A stretch of DNA of 64,000 nt from Leisingera daeponensis (GTDB taxonomy: Bacteria > Pseudomonadota > Alphaproteobacteria > Rhodobacterales > Rhodobacteraceae), in contig NZ_JAHVJA010000001.1 of assembly GCF_019801465.1 (NCBI RefSeq), positions 894,182 through 958,181 of the forward strand, in the 5' to 3' direction. The notes under the pieces were generated by a model, which saw only the letters and a program-made list of their open reading frames with translations, was not told the origin of the DNA and ran no database searches. Position 1 is the stretch's first letter. Every line of letters starts with the position of its first letter. The translations under genes were made by a program, and so were the position numbers. Positions 15,706 to 25,122 of the stretch are shown here, piece by piece.

Positions 15706-18567
15706 GTGTCCCTATTCCTGATTGCGGCCCTGCCTTTCCTCGGAGCCGTCTTCCCCGCGCTGCTGATCCGCGCCGGACGCAATGCTGCGGCCTCTGCCGC
15801 CGGGCTGACCACGCTGCTCGCCTTCATCGGCCTGATGCTCCACATCCCCGCCGTGTTCCGCGGCGAGACGGTCTATTCTGCGGTCGACTGGCTGCCCGCC
15901 CTTGGCCTCAACGCGCATTTCTTCCTTGATGGCCTTGGCTTCCTGTTCGCGGCGATGATCCTGGGCATCGGCCTGCTGATCATCCTCTACGCCCGCTACT
16001 ACCTGTCGCGCGAAGATCCGATGGGCCAGTTCTACAGCTACCTTCTGCTGTTCCAGGGCGCGATGGTCGGCATCGTTTTGTCCGACAACATCCTGCTTCT
16101 GCTGGTGTTCTGGGAGCTCACCTCGCTCAGCTCCTTCCTGCTGATCGGCTATTGGAAACACCTGCCCGAAGGCCGCCAGGGCGCGCGGATGGCGCTGACC
16201 GTCACCGGTTCCGGCGGGCTGGCGATGATCGCGGGCATGCTGATGCTGGGCCATATCGCGGGTTCCTATGACCTGAGCGTCATTCTCCAGAACAAGGAAG
16301 CGATCCAATCCTCGGATCTCTATCTGCCCGCACTGATCCTTATCCTGCTGGGCGCCTTCACCAAATCAGCCCAGTTTCCGTTCCACTTCTGGCTGCCGCA
16401 TGCGATGGCAGCACCGACGCCGGTCTCCGCCTATCTGCACTCCGCCACCATGGTAAAGGCCGGATTGTTCCTGATGGCCCGCCTCTGGCCGGTTCTCGCA
16501 GGCACGCCGGAGTGGTTCTACATCGTCGCCACCACTGGCCTGGTCACCATGCTGGTCGGTGCGGTGATCGCGCTGTTCAAGGATGACCTCAAGGCGCTCT
16601 TGGCGTTCTCCACCGTCAGCCACCTCGGCCTGATCACCATGCTGCTGGGGTTCGGCACCAAGATCGCCGCGGTGGCCGCAGTTTTCCACATCATCAACCA
16701 CGCCACCTTCAAGGCGGCGCTGTTCATGACCGCGGGCATTGTCGACCACGAGGCCGGCACCCGCGACATCAAACGCCTGGGCGGATTGCGGCACCTGATG
16801 CCCGTCACGTTCACCATCGGCACGGTGGCAGCGCTGTCGATGGCCGGCATCCCGCCCCTCAACGGCTTCCTGTCGAAGGAGATGATGCTGGAGGAAACCG
16901 CCCACACCATCTGGAACGGCTCGCATCTGATCGTGCCGGCCCTGGCCACGGTGGCGGCTCTGTTCTCCGCCGCCTATTCCTTCCGCTTCATTGCGCATGT
17001 CTTCCTCGGCCCCAAGCGCGAGGACTACCCCGGCCACCCGCATGACCCGAACACCGGCATGTGGATCGGCCCGGCCTTTCTGGTTTTGCTGGTGGTGCTG
17101 ATCGGCTTCGCCTCGGCCAAGATCGCAGGCCCGATGGTCGCCACCGCTGCGGGCGCCGTGACCGGCGGCGGCGAACTGCCTTACTACTCGCTCAAACTCT
17201 GGCACGGGCTGACCCCGGCGCTCTACATGTCGATCGCCGCCACCATCGGCGGCCTGACCCTGCTGGCGCTGCACAAGCCCCTGCAGCGGGTCTGGAACGC
17301 GACGCCGCGGCCCGAGGCCAAGACCATCTTCGAGGCCCTGATCGGCGCCTTCACCCGTCTCAGCCAGGCCGTGACCGACGGCCTGCACAACGGTGTTCTC
17401 ACCCGCTATGCCGCGATCATGGTCGCCTTCACCGTGGCGGTCGGCTATGCCGCTTACCGCGGCGGCTCCCTGGGGACCGCAACCCGCGAGATGCAGGACC
17501 CCGGCCTCCTGCCGGTGGTCGGCTGGTTCGCGCTGGTGGTGGCCACCCTGTTCATCGTCGCCAAGCACCGCAACCGCCTGCTAGCGCTGGTGCTGATCGG
17601 CGTGGTGGGGCTGGTTGTCTCCATGGCCTTCAACTACCTCTCCGCCCCCGACCTGGCGCTGACCCAGATCTCGGTGGAGGTGGTCACCATCATCCTGATG
17701 CTGCTGGCCCTGAATTTCATGCCCAAGGAAACCCCGGTCGAGACTCCTGCCCTTTTCCGCCTCCGCGACGGCGCGATTTCGGTGGTTGCGGGCCTGGGCG
17801 CGGGCGGGCTGATCTACGCGCTGCTGATGCGGGACTTCGCTTTCCCGACGATCTCTGATTTCCACCTCGCCAATTCCTACAAGGGCGGCGGCGGCACCAA
17901 TGTGGTGAACGTGATCCTGGTCGACTTCCGCGGCTATGACACCTTCGGCGAGATCATCGTGCTGGGCATCGCTGCCATGGTGATCTTTGCCCTGACCGAA
18001 GCGGTGCTGGGGTCCAAGGTCCGCGCCTACCTCTTGAACCGCAAACCGGACCTGCCGCAGGCGGGCGATGCGCACCCGCTGATGATGGTGGTGGCAACGC
18101 GGGTGATGATGCCGCTGGCGCTGATGGTCGCGGCCTATATCTTCTTCCGCGGCCACAACCTGCCGGGCGGCGGCTTCATCGCCGGGCTGATCGCGGCGAT
18201 CGCCATCATCATGCAGTACATGGCCTCCGGCTTTGCCTGGGCGACCGAGCGGCAGCGCTATCCCTACCACGCCATCATCGGCTCCGGCGTGCTGATCGCA
18301 GCGGCCACCGGCATGGGTGCCTGGTTCAACGGCATGCCCTTCCTCACCAGCGATTTCGGCTATATCCACTGGGAACCGCTGGAGGAGTTCGAATGGGCCA
18401 CCGCTGCACTGTTTGACCTTGGCGTTTTCCTGGCGGTGGTCGGCGCGGTGCTGCTGGCGCTGGAAAGCCTGTCGCGCTTTGCCTGGCAGCCGGGGATGAG
18501 CACGGAACACGCAATGGACATCAACCCGGCACGCGACGAAGCGGCCAAGACCGGGACGGAGGGATAA
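15706..18567 (+). CDS. mrpA: Mrp cation/proton antiporter subunit A fused to subunit B
   Basis: This 953-residue protein has about 20 or more membrane segments. The first 650 residues or so are the MrpA/NuoL-like proton channel, with the conserved LLVFWELTSLSSFLLIGYW glutamate region, the lysine-containing HFWLPHAMAAPTPVSAYLHS block and STVSHLGLITMLLG. The extension to about 780 is the MrpA C-terminal domain, and the last 150 residues are an MrpB domain (RVMMPLALMVAAYIFFRGHN, then LPGGGFIAG). The A-B fusion is usual in alphaproteobacteria (PhaAB). With subunits C to G it forms a sodium or potassium/proton antiporter needed for pH and salt tolerance. The GTG at 15706 is chosen because AGGAG is eight bases away, while the in-frame TTG at 15700 is too close to it. 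Confidence 0.93.
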   Translation: MSLFLIAALPFLGAVFPALLIRAGRNAAASAAGLTTLLAFIGLMLHIPAVFRGETVYSAVDWLPALGLNAHFFLDGLGFLFAAMILGIGLLIILYARYYLSREDPMGQFYSYLLLFQGAMVGIVLSDNILLLLVFWELTSLSSFLLIGYWKHLPEGRQGARMALTVTGSGGLAMIAGMLMLGHIAGSYDLSVILQNKEAIQSSDLYLPALILILLGAFTKSAQFPFHFWLPHAMAAPTPVSAYLHSATMVKAGLFLMARLWPVLAGTPEWFYIVATTGLVTMLVGAVIALFKDDLKALLAFSTVSHLGLITMLLGFGTKIAAVAAVFHIINHATFKAALFMTAGIVDHEAGTRDIKRLGGLRHLMPVTFTIGTVAALSMAGIPPLNGFLSKEMMLEETAHTIWNGSHLIVPALATVAALFSAAYSFRFIAHVFLGPKREDYPGHPHDPNTGMWIGPAFLVLLVVLIGFASAKIAGPMVATAAGAVTGGGELPYYSLKLWHGLTPALYMSIAATIGGLTLLALHKPLQRVWNATPRPEAKTIFEALIGAFTRLSQAVTDGLHNGVLTRYAAIMVAFTVAVGYAAYRGGSLGTATREMQDPGLLPVVGWFALVVATLFIVAKHRNRLLALVLIGVVGLVVSMAFNYLSAPDLALTQISVEVVTIILMLLALNFMPKETPVETPALFRLRDGAISVVAGLGAGGLIYALLMRDFAFPTISDFHLANSYKGGGGTNVVNVILVDFRGYDTFGEIIVLGIAAMVIFALTEAVLGSKVRAYLLNRKPDLPQAGDAHPLMMVVATRVMMPLALMVAAYIFFRGHNLPGGGFIAGLIAAIAIIMQYMASGFAWATERQRYPYHAIIGSGVLIAAATGMGAWFNGMPFLTSDFGYIHWEPLEEFEWATAALFDLGVFLAVVGAVLLALESLSRFAWQPGMSTEHAMDINPARDEAAKTGTEG

Positions 18568-18569
18568 GC

Positions 18570-18923
18570 ATGGAACTTCTCGTTGCCTCGGCCGTCGGCA
18601 TCCTGACGGCGGCCGGCATCTACCTGATCCTGCGCCGCCGCAGCTTCCCGGTGATCCTGGGCCTGTCGCTGCTGACCTATGCTGTGAACGTCTTCCTGTT
18701 CGCCACCGGGCGGCTGGTCACTGCGGCGCCGCCGATCCTGAACAAATACGAGGAGGTCGCCTATACCGACCCGCTGCCGCAGGCGCTGGTGCTGACCGCC
18801 ATCGTGATCTCCTTTGGCATGACCGCCGTCGTTGTGATGATCGCCCTCGGAGCGTACCTCTCCTCGCTCGATGACAGAACCGCCATGCCGGCCGAACCCG
18901 AAGGCGCAGGAGACGACGCGTGA
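18570..18923 (+). CDS. mrpC: Mrp antiporter subunit C
   Basis: This 117-residue, three-helix membrane protein of the NuoK-like MrpC/MnhC family follows subunit AB by two bases. Typical blocks are VGILTAAGIYLILRRRSFPV, GLSLLTYAVNVFLFATG and DPLPQALVLTAIVISFG. In the complex it packs between the A and D modules and lines part of the ion path. The C-terminal tail (LDDRTAMPAEPEGAGDDA) is soluble and variable. Its stop codon overlaps the start of subunit D (TGATG), so stoichiometric translation is likely. Confidence 0.93.
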   Translation: MELLVASAVGILTAAGIYLILRRRSFPVILGLSLLTYAVNVFLFATGRLVTAAPPILNKYEEVAYTDPLPQALVLTAIVISFGMTAVVVMIALGAYLSSLDDRTAMPAEPEGAGDDA

Positions 18924-20455
18924 TGGAGCATCTTCTGATTGCACCTGTGGTGCTGCCTGCCCTTGTTGCACCCTTCATCATCATGGTTCTGCGCCACCAT
19001 CTGGACCTGCAGCGCATCTTCTCGCTGGCCAGCGCGGTTCTGCTCGCAGGCATCACCCTGGCGCTGGCCTCACAATCCGCGGACGGCACCGTCAAGGTCT
19101 ATGAGCTCGGCGACTGGCCCGCGCCCTTCGGCATTGTGCTGGTGCTCGACCGGCTGTCCGCGATGATGATCGTGCTGACCTCGCTGCTGGCGCTGCCGGT
19201 GCTGCTCTATGCCATCGGTTCCGGCTGGGACACCCGCGGCAGCAACTTCCACGCGCTGTTCCAGTTCCAGCTGATGGGCATCATGGGCGCCTTCCTGACC
19301 GGCGACGCCTTCAACCTGTTCGTCTTCTTCGAGGTGCTGCTGATCGCCTCCTACGGGCTGATGATCCACTCCGGCGGCACCCGCCGGTTCCAGGCCGGCG
19401 TGCAGTATGTGGTGTTCAACCTTCTGGGCTCCACCCTGTTCCTGTTTGCGCTCGGCACGCTCTATGCGGTGACCGGCACCCTGAACATGGCCGACCTCGC
19501 GGTGAAAGTCGCCCAGATCCCGGCGGAGGACACCGCACTGCTGCGGGTCGGCGCGGTGATGCTCTTGCTGGTCTTTGCGATCAAGGCCTCGCTCCTGCCG
19601 CTGCACTTCTGGCTGCCCTCGGCCTATGCTAACGCGCCGATGCCGGTGGCGGCGCTCTTCGCCATCATGACCAAGGTCGGCGCCTATTCGATCCTGCGCA
19701 TCTACACGCTGGTGTTCGGCCCCGAGGTCGAGGCCACCGCGGGGCTGACCGAAAGCTGGCTCCTGCCCGCCGCCCTGCTGACCCTCGGCGCCGGCGCCAT
19801 CGGCGTCCTCGGCTCCAGGAAACTCGGCCGCCTGGCGGCCTTCGGCGCCATCGCCTCGATGGGCACGCTGCTGATCGCGATCTCACTGTTCACCGAGACC
19901 GCCGCGGCGGCCGCGCTATATTACCTCGTCCATTCCACCCTCGCCGCCGCGCTGCTGTTCCTGGTCGCCGACCTGGTGATCGAACGCCAGGGCCAGTGGA
20001 TCCTGCCGCAGCTGCCAATGCCGCAGACCGGGCTGATTTCGGCGCTGTTCTTTGCTGCCGCCATCGCCCTTGCGGGGATGCCGCCGCTCTCGGGGTTCCT
20101 GGGCAAGCTGCTGGTGCTGGATGCCACCCGCGGCGCCGACCTGGCGCCCTGGATCTGGGGCGTGATCCTGCTGGGCTCCCTGATCACCATCATCGGCATG
20201 GCCCGTGCCGGCTCGCTGTTGTTCTGGAAGGGCCACGGCCTGCCCCAGCGCGCGGCCGAGGAACCCGGCTACACCGCCGCGGAAACCGCACCGCCGCCGG
20301 CGCTCGCCTTCGTGGCCTGTTTCGGCCTCCTTGCCGGGCTGGTGGCGCTCACCGTTTTTGCAGGTCCCGCCACCCGCTACGCCGAGGCGACGGCAGCCCA
20401 GCTCTATGCGCCCGCGGCCTATATCGACACCGTGCTTGGGAGGACAGCTGAATGA
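18923..20455 (+). CDS. mrpD: Mrp antiporter subunit D
   Basis: This 510-residue NuoM/N-like proton-channel subunit has about 14 membrane segments. Diagnostic blocks are the glutamate in FNLFVFFEVLLIASYGLMIH, the lysine-bearing HFWLPSAYANAPMPVAALFA and TKVGAYSILRIYTLVFG. With subunit A it forms the two antiporter-like halves of the complex. GGAGA at 18909-18913 serves either a GTG at 18920 or the ATG at 18923; the ATG is listed because the TGATG junction with subunit C is common. It overlaps subunit E by four bases. Confidence 0.92.
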   Translation: MEHLLIAPVVLPALVAPFIIMVLRHHLDLQRIFSLASAVLLAGITLALASQSADGTVKVYELGDWPAPFGIVLVLDRLSAMMIVLTSLLALPVLLYAIGSGWDTRGSNFHALFQFQLMGIMGAFLTGDAFNLFVFFEVLLIASYGLMIHSGGTRRFQAGVQYVVFNLLGSTLFLFALGTLYAVTGTLNMADLAVKVAQIPAEDTALLRVGAVMLLLVFAIKASLLPLHFWLPSAYANAPMPVAALFAIMTKVGAYSILRIYTLVFGPEVEATAGLTESWLLPAALLTLGAGAIGVLGSRKLGRLAAFGAIASMGTLLIAISLFTETAAAAALYYLVHSTLAAALLFLVADLVIERQGQWILPQLPMPQTGLISALFFAAAIALAGMPPLSGFLGKLLVLDATRGADLAPWIWGVILLGSLITIIGMARAGSLLFWKGHGLPQRAAEEPGYTAAETAPPPALAFVACFGLLAGLVALTVFAGPATRYAEATAAQLYAPAAYIDTVLGRTAE

Positions 20456-20949
20456 AACTGGTCTGGCGGCTCTTCCCGCACCCTCTGCTGACGCTTCTTC
20501 TGACCATCACCTGGCTGCTGCTGGTAAACCGCTGGTCACTGAATTCCCTGGTCTTCGGCTTCCTGCTGGGGGTGCTGATCCCCTTCGTGACCCAGCCGTT
20601 CTGGCCCAACCGCCCCAACCTGCGCCGCCCGCTGAAGGTGGCGGAGTACATCCTGGTGGTGCTGACGGACATCGTTCAGGCCAATATCATCGTGGCCCGC
20701 ATCGTGCTGTTCAAACCCAACACCGACCGCCGCCCCAACTGGATCACGGTCCCGCTGGAGCTGAAGACGCCGGAGGCGATCACCGCTCTGGCAGGCACCA
20801 TCACCATGACCCCGGGCACGCTCTCGGCGGATGTCTCGGATGAGGGCCACGCCCTGCTGGTCCACTGCCTTGACGCCCCCAACCCGGACGCGGTCCGGGA
20901 TGAAATCAAACAGCGCTACGAGCGCCGGCTGATGGAGATTTTCGAATGA
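20452..20949 (+). CDS. mrpE: Mrp antiporter subunit E
   Basis: This 165-residue protein has two N-terminal membrane segments (LLTLLLTITWLLLVNRW and SLVFGFLLGVLIPF) and a soluble C-terminal domain with ITMTPGTLSADV and LLVHCLD, the conserved MnhE core. It is an accessory subunit required for full antiporter activity in studied Mrp systems. Four-base overlaps join it to subunits D and F. Confidence 0.92.
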   Translation: MKLVWRLFPHPLLTLLLTITWLLLVNRWSLNSLVFGFLLGVLIPFVTQPFWPNRPNLRRPLKVAEYILVVLTDIVQANIIVARIVLFKPNTDRRPNWITVPLELKTPEAITALAGTITMTPGTLSADVSDEGHALLVHCLDAPNPDAVRDEIKQRYERRLMEIFE

Positions 20950-21215
20950 TCGGAAGCGCCGCCACCTTCGCCTTTGGCTGCTTTGCGCTGGCCATGCTGA
21001 TGAATCTGTGGAAGGTCGTCACCGCTCCCAATGTGGCCGACCGCATCCTGGCGCTCGACACTATGTTCATCAATGCCATCGCCCTGATGGTGCTGTATGG
21101 CCTGGCGCTGGGAACCGAGATCTTTTTCGAGGCCGCAATGATCATCGCCATGCTCGGCTTTGTCTCCACTGTGGCCTACGCGCGCTTCATCCTGCGCGGC
21201 AACATCATCGAGTAA
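20946..21215 (+). CDS. mrpF: Mrp antiporter subunit F
   Basis: This 89-residue, three-helix protein shows the family blocks VTAPNVADRILALDTMFINA and FEAAMIIAMLGFVSTVAYAR. The conserved aspartates in ADRILALD lie in the membrane region and are thought to contribute to cation transport in the family. It overlaps subunit E by four bases; subunit G starts 11 bases after it. Confidence 0.92.
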   Translation: MIGSAATFAFGCFALAMLMNLWKVVTAPNVADRILALDTMFINAIALMVLYGLALGTEIFFEAAMIIAMLGFVSTVAYARFILRGNIIE

Positions 21216-21226
21216 GGGGAAAACAG

Positions 21227-21628
21227 ATGGTAACCCTGCTGGAATTCCTTGTTGCCGCTCTGCTGGTGATTGGCGGCGTATTCGGCATCGTCGGCTCCTT
21301 TGGTCTGATCAAGCTCAACGATCCGATGTCACGGCTGCACGCGCCGACCAAGGCCACAACCCTGGGCGTCGGCGGCGTGCTGCTGGCCTCCATGCTGCAT
21401 GCGGCAGCGTTCGAGAAATACTTCTCGTTTCACGAGCTGATGATCACCCTGTTCCTGTTCCTCACCGCGCCCATCACGGCAAATTTCATTGCCAAGGTGC
21501 ACATCCACCGGCAGGAAACCCGCGACACCATGCCAGAAGCCGGCGGGGACGACCACTGGGCAACGCACGACACGCCCGAGGACGAGCAACGCCGGCAAGC
21601 AGCCCCGACCCCGCCCGCCGACGAGTAA
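21227..21628 (+). CDS. mrpG: Mrp antiporter subunit G
   Basis: This 133-residue protein has three membrane helices in the first 90 residues (LLEFLVAALLVIGGVFGIVG, then GVGGVLLASMLHAAAF and ITLFLFLTAPITANFIAK) with the conserved LIKLNDPMSRLHAPTKATTLG loop. The last 45 residues are a polar, acidic, proline-rich tail without recognisable fold. The start at 21227 follows AGGGGA. It closes the antiporter operon; selD begins 31 bases later on the same strand with no terminator in between. Confidence 0.92.
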   Translation: MVTLLEFLVAALLVIGGVFGIVGSFGLIKLNDPMSRLHAPTKATTLGVGGVLLASMLHAAAFEKYFSFHELMITLFLFLTAPITANFIAKVHIHRQETRDTMPEAGGDDHWATHDTPEDEQRRQAAPTPPADE

Positions 21629-21659
21629 GCGCGGCACAGACAGGAAGGCCGAAACAGTG

Positions 21660-23822
21660 ATGGACACCTCCCGCTTGCCGCTGACACGCGACCTTGTGCT
21701 GGTGGGGGGCGGCCACACCCACGCGCTGGTGCTGCGCAAATGGGGGATGAAACCCCTCCCCGGCGCCCGGCTGACGGTGATCAACCCCGGCCCCGCCGCC
21801 CCTTATTCCGGCATGCTTCCCGGCTTCGCCGCAGGCCATTACACTCGGGACGAGCTGGACATCGACCTTGTCCGCCTCGCCCGTTTTGCCGGCGCCCGGC
21901 TGGTCCTCGGCGCCGCTGAGCACATCGACACCGCAGCCCGGCTGGTGCATGTGCCCGGCCGCCCGCCGATTGCCTACGACGTTGCCTCGATCGACATCGG
22001 CATCACCTCCGCCATGCCGGACCTGCCGGGCTTTGCCGCCCACGGCATCCCGGCGAAGCCTTTGGGGCGCTTTGCCGCCCGATGGGCTGCCTTCCGCGAA
22101 GGCGATGGCCCCGCCCATGTTGCCGTGATCGGCGGCGGCGTTGCCGGGGCGGAGCTGATTCTGGCGATGGCTCATGCGCTCAAATCGCGCGGGCGCCTGG
22201 CGCAGGCCACGCTGATCGACAGCGAAGAAGCCCTGCGCGCAATTGGCGAAACGGCCCGCAGGACGCTTCGGCGCGCCCTGACCGGCCACGGCGTGCGGCT
22301 GGAGGAAAACACCCGGATCGCCAGCATCGAAGACAGCTGCATCGTGCTGGAGGACGGACGCGAGATCCTCTCGGAGTTCACCACCGGCGCCGCCGGCGCC
22401 CGCCCCTACGGCTGGCTTGCGGACAGCGGCCTGGCGCTGCACGACGGTTTCATCCGGGTCGGCAAAACCCTGCAAAGCTCCGCCGCCGAGGTTTTTGCCG
22501 CCGGCGACTGCGCCCATATGGATTTCGCCCCGCGCCCCAAGGCCGGCGTCTATGCCGTCCGCCAGGCCCCGGTGCTCTATCACAACCTGCGCGCCTTGAT
22601 GACCGGCGATCCGATGCGCAGGTACCGCCCGCAGAAGGACTACCTGAAGCTGATCTCCATGGGCTCCAGGGAAGCGCTTGGCGAGCGTTTCGGCACCGCC
22701 CTCGCAGGCCCGCTGATGTGGACCTGGAAGGACCGCATCGACCAGGCCTTCATGGAAAAATTCCGCGACCTGCCAGCGATGGAAGCCGCGCCGCTGCCTG
22801 CCGAACACACGCTGGATATGGAAGCGGCACTGGGGGACAAGCCCATGTGCGGCGGCTGCGGTGCGAAGGTGGGCCGCGACGCGCTGCTCGGCACGCTTGC
22901 GGGCCTCAGCACAGGCAATCGCGGCGATATCACCCCGCTGCCCGGCGATGACGCGGCGCTGCTGACCACCGGCGGCGTCAGACAGGTGATCAGCACCGAC
23001 CATCTGCGCAGCTTCACAAACGACCCTGTGATGATGACCCGCATCGCCGCCGTCCATGCGCTCGGCGACATCTGGGCAATGGGGGCAGAGCCGCAGGCGG
23101 CCACCGCCAACCTGATCCTGCCGCGCATGTCGCCCGCGCTCCAGGCCCGCACCCTGCAGGAGATCATGGGAGCCGCCTCGGAGGTCCTGCAACAGGCCGG
23201 CGCCGCCATCATCGGCGGCCACACCTCCCTGGGGGATGAGCTGACCATAGGGTTCACGGTCACCGGCCTCTGCCCCCGCCCGGCGATCACCCTCACCGGC
23301 GCCAAGCCGGGCGATGCGCTGCTCCTGACCAAGCCTCTCGGCTCCGGCGTGCTGATGGCCGCCGAGATGGCCGGCGAAGCCAAAGGCGAATGGGTCGCGG
23401 CGGCGCTAGAGCAAATGTGCCAGCCTCAAGGTGCTGCCGCCCGCATCCTGCAGGACGCCCGCGCGATGACCGACGTGACAGGCTTCGGCCTGCTGGGCCA
23501 TCTTCTCGGCATCTGCGAAGCCTCCGGTGCAGGCGCGGAACTGTTCACCGGCCGGATCCCCCTGATGCAAGGCGCTGCCGAGCTGGCAGACCGCGGCATC
23601 CGCTCGTCCCTGTTTGCCGCCAACCAGGCTGCGCTGCCGGAGCTGAAAACCTCCGGCTGGCAGGACCTGCTGTTCGACCCGCAAACCGCCGGCGGCCTCT
23701 TGGCAGCAGTCGCCGCTGACCAGGCCGGCGAGTTGCTCAAGCAGCTGCGCGCGGCCGGGTATCCGGCGGCCCTTGTCGGCAAAGTCACGGAAGGTTCCGG
23801 GGCGATCAGCCTCAGTGCTTGA
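21660..23822 (+). CDS. selD: Selenide, water dikinase fused to an NADH-dehydrogenase-like FAD domain
   Basis: This 720-residue bifunctional protein has two parts. Residues 1 to about 380 are a FAD/NAD(P)H oxidoreductase of the NDH-2 type, with DLVLVGGGHTHALVL for FAD, VAVIGGGVAGAELIL for the nucleotide and VFAAGDCAH near its end. Residues from about 395 are SelD, which makes selenophosphate from selenide and ATP: MCGGCGAKVGRDALL holds the catalytic cysteine position (cysteine, not selenocysteine), followed by PGDDAALL, IGGHTSLGDELTIGF and FDPQTAGGLL. The fusion is known from several bacteria; the oxidoreductase may supply reduced selenium, which is inference. The ATG at 21660 is listed; a GTG at 21657 is equally placed relative to AGGAAGG (21642-21648). 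The gene faces mnmH, its likely user. Confidence 0.93.
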   Translation: MDTSRLPLTRDLVLVGGGHTHALVLRKWGMKPLPGARLTVINPGPAAPYSGMLPGFAAGHYTRDELDIDLVRLARFAGARLVLGAAEHIDTAARLVHVPGRPPIAYDVASIDIGITSAMPDLPGFAAHGIPAKPLGRFAARWAAFREGDGPAHVAVIGGGVAGAELILAMAHALKSRGRLAQATLIDSEEALRAIGETARRTLRRALTGHGVRLEENTRIASIEDSCIVLEDGREILSEFTTGAAGARPYGWLADSGLALHDGFIRVGKTLQSSAAEVFAAGDCAHMDFAPRPKAGVYAVRQAPVLYHNLRALMTGDPMRRYRPQKDYLKLISMGSREALGERFGTALAGPLMWTWKDRIDQAFMEKFRDLPAMEAAPLPAEHTLDMEAALGDKPMCGGCGAKVGRDALLGTLAGLSTGNRGDITPLPGDDAALLTTGGVRQVISTDHLRSFTNDPVMMTRIAAVHALGDIWAMGAEPQAATANLILPRMSPALQARTLQEIMGAASEVLQQAGAAIIGGHTSLGDELTIGFTVTGLCPRPAITLTGAKPGDALLLTKPLGSGVLMAAEMAGEAKGEWVAAALEQMCQPQGAAARILQDARAMTDVTGFGLLGHLLGICEASGAGAELFTGRIPLMQGAAELADRGIRSSLFAANQAALPELKTSGWQDLLFDPQTAGGLLAAVAADQAGELLKQLRAAGYPAALVGKVTEGSGAISLSA

Positions 23823-23903
23823 CCCGCTGCGCGCCAGCGCAGCGCTGCGCCCAACGGGAGCGGGGCATCGCAGATGCACCGGCACCGGGCGGGAGCGGCT
23901 CCG

Positions 23904-24956
23904 TCAGAGACCGGACATGACCTCCGCCACCCGCGCCGCGGCGGCATCCAGCCCCGCCTCATCCAGTGCCTCCGCGTCGACGGTGGCGGCGACCACCGCC
24001 CCGATCGCCGCGCGGGACTTGCGGTAAGCAGGGTCGTAGTGCTGCGCCATCAGCGCTTCGGTCAGACCGGCCTTGTCCCCTGCCTCGATGCTGGCAAACC
24101 AGCCATCCACCACCGCGCCGGAGCGGTGCGCGCGCAGCGGCCCCAGTTTCTCGCGCAGCCGGTCCGCATCCGACAGGATATCGTCATAAGCCGCCACCAG
24201 ATAGCGGCAGCGGGCCGCCGCCGGCACCTGCAATTCGATCCGGGGGGCCTGTTTCATCGCGTCCCACACAGCCGGCGGGATGAAACGCTGGCCGATCTTG
24301 CTCGACTCTGCCTCCACCAGCACCGGACGGGCCGGATCCAGCCGCATCAAGGCGCCGGCCAGCGCGGACTCAAAGCCCTTCTGCGAAGGCTGCGGCGACG
24401 GCATTTCCCCCAGAAGCGAGCCGCGGTGATTGGCCAGCCCCTCCAGATCGAGCACCTGCACCCCCAGGCTACCTGCGCGCTTCAGCACCTCGGTCTTGGC
24501 CGAGCCGGTATAGCCGTCCAGCGCCACCAGCCGGTGCGGCAGTGCGCTCTGGTACAGCGCCGCGTTCACCAGGCGGCGGTAGGTCTGATAGCCGCCCTCC
24601 ACCACCTCGGCGCGCCAGCCGATCTGTTGCAGCATCCATGTGAAGGACCCCGACCGCTGACCGCCGCGCCAGCAGTAGACCAGCGGCTTCCAGCTGCCTT
24701 CGTGGTGGCTCAGGCTTTGTTCGATGTGGTTGGCAGCATTGCGGAACACCAGTGCCGCGCCCAGCTTGCGCGCCCTGAACGGGCTGTCCTGCACGTAGAT
24801 GGTGCCGACCTCGGCGCGCTCCTCATTGTTCAGCACCGGCAGGCTGATTGCACCGGGCACGTGGTCCTCGGCATATTCCGCCGGGCTGCGCACGTCGATC
24901 ACAGTATCGAAACCGTGGGCATAGAACTCTTGCAGGGAGGTGAATTTCAGCGCCAT
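23904..24956 (-). CDS. mnmH: tRNA 2-selenouridine synthase
   Basis: This 350-residue protein replaces sulfur by selenium at the wobble uridine U34 of certain tRNAs, using selenophosphate. The N-terminal rhodanese domain has FDTVIDVRSPAEYAEDHVPG and the active-site loop YCWRGGQRSG. The second half has a P-loop (ALDGYTGSAKTEVLKRAG) and the LDLEGLANHRGSLLGE block of the family. The start at 24956 (MALKF) is where homologues begin; the frame stays open 28 codons further without a ribosome site. It is convergent with selD, so the donor and user of selenophosphate are side by side. No selA or selB is seen here, so selenium use through tRNA modification alone is possible. Confidence 0.93.
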   Translation of the reverse strand: MALKFTSLQEFYAHGFDTVIDVRSPAEYAEDHVPGAISLPVLNNEERAEVGTIYVQDSPFRARKLGAALVFRNAANHIEQSLSHHEGSWKPLVYCWRGGQRSGSFTWMLQQIGWRAEVVEGGYQTYRRLVNAALYQSALPHRLVALDGYTGSAKTEVLKRAGSLGVQVLDLEGLANHRGSLLGEMPSPQPSQKGFESALAGALMRLDPARPVLVEAESSKIGQRFIPPAVWDAMKQAPRIELQVPAAARCRYLVAAYDDILSDADRLREKLGPLRAHRSGAVVDGWFASIEAGDKAGLTEALMAQHYDPAYRKSRAAIGAVVAATVDAEALDEAGLDAAAARVAEVMSGL

Positions 24957-25122
24957 GAACCATGCTCTACCCCGCTCCTTGCGCCAGGAAAAGCCGCAAT
25001 TGCCGCAGCTGCTGCGATAAGTCTTGCGCGAAATGCGCACGGGGCGGTATGGCAGTCACTGCAAACAGACCGGCGCGGCACTGAATGCCCCGCCGCACCA
25101 GACCGCCAAGGACCAGACGGCC

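Noticed and set aside
16366..17568. 400-codon minus-strand open frame inside mrpA
   Set aside because: It mirrors the codon pattern of mrpA and has a His/Gln/Gly-rich composition typical of shadow frames in GC-rich genomes. Similar long mirror frames opposite selD, fadJ, maeB and prpE were rejected for the same reason.
15706..18567. MrpA-MrpB fusion as a novelty
   Set aside because: Fused A/B subunits are usual for alphaproteobacterial Mrp/Pha1 systems.
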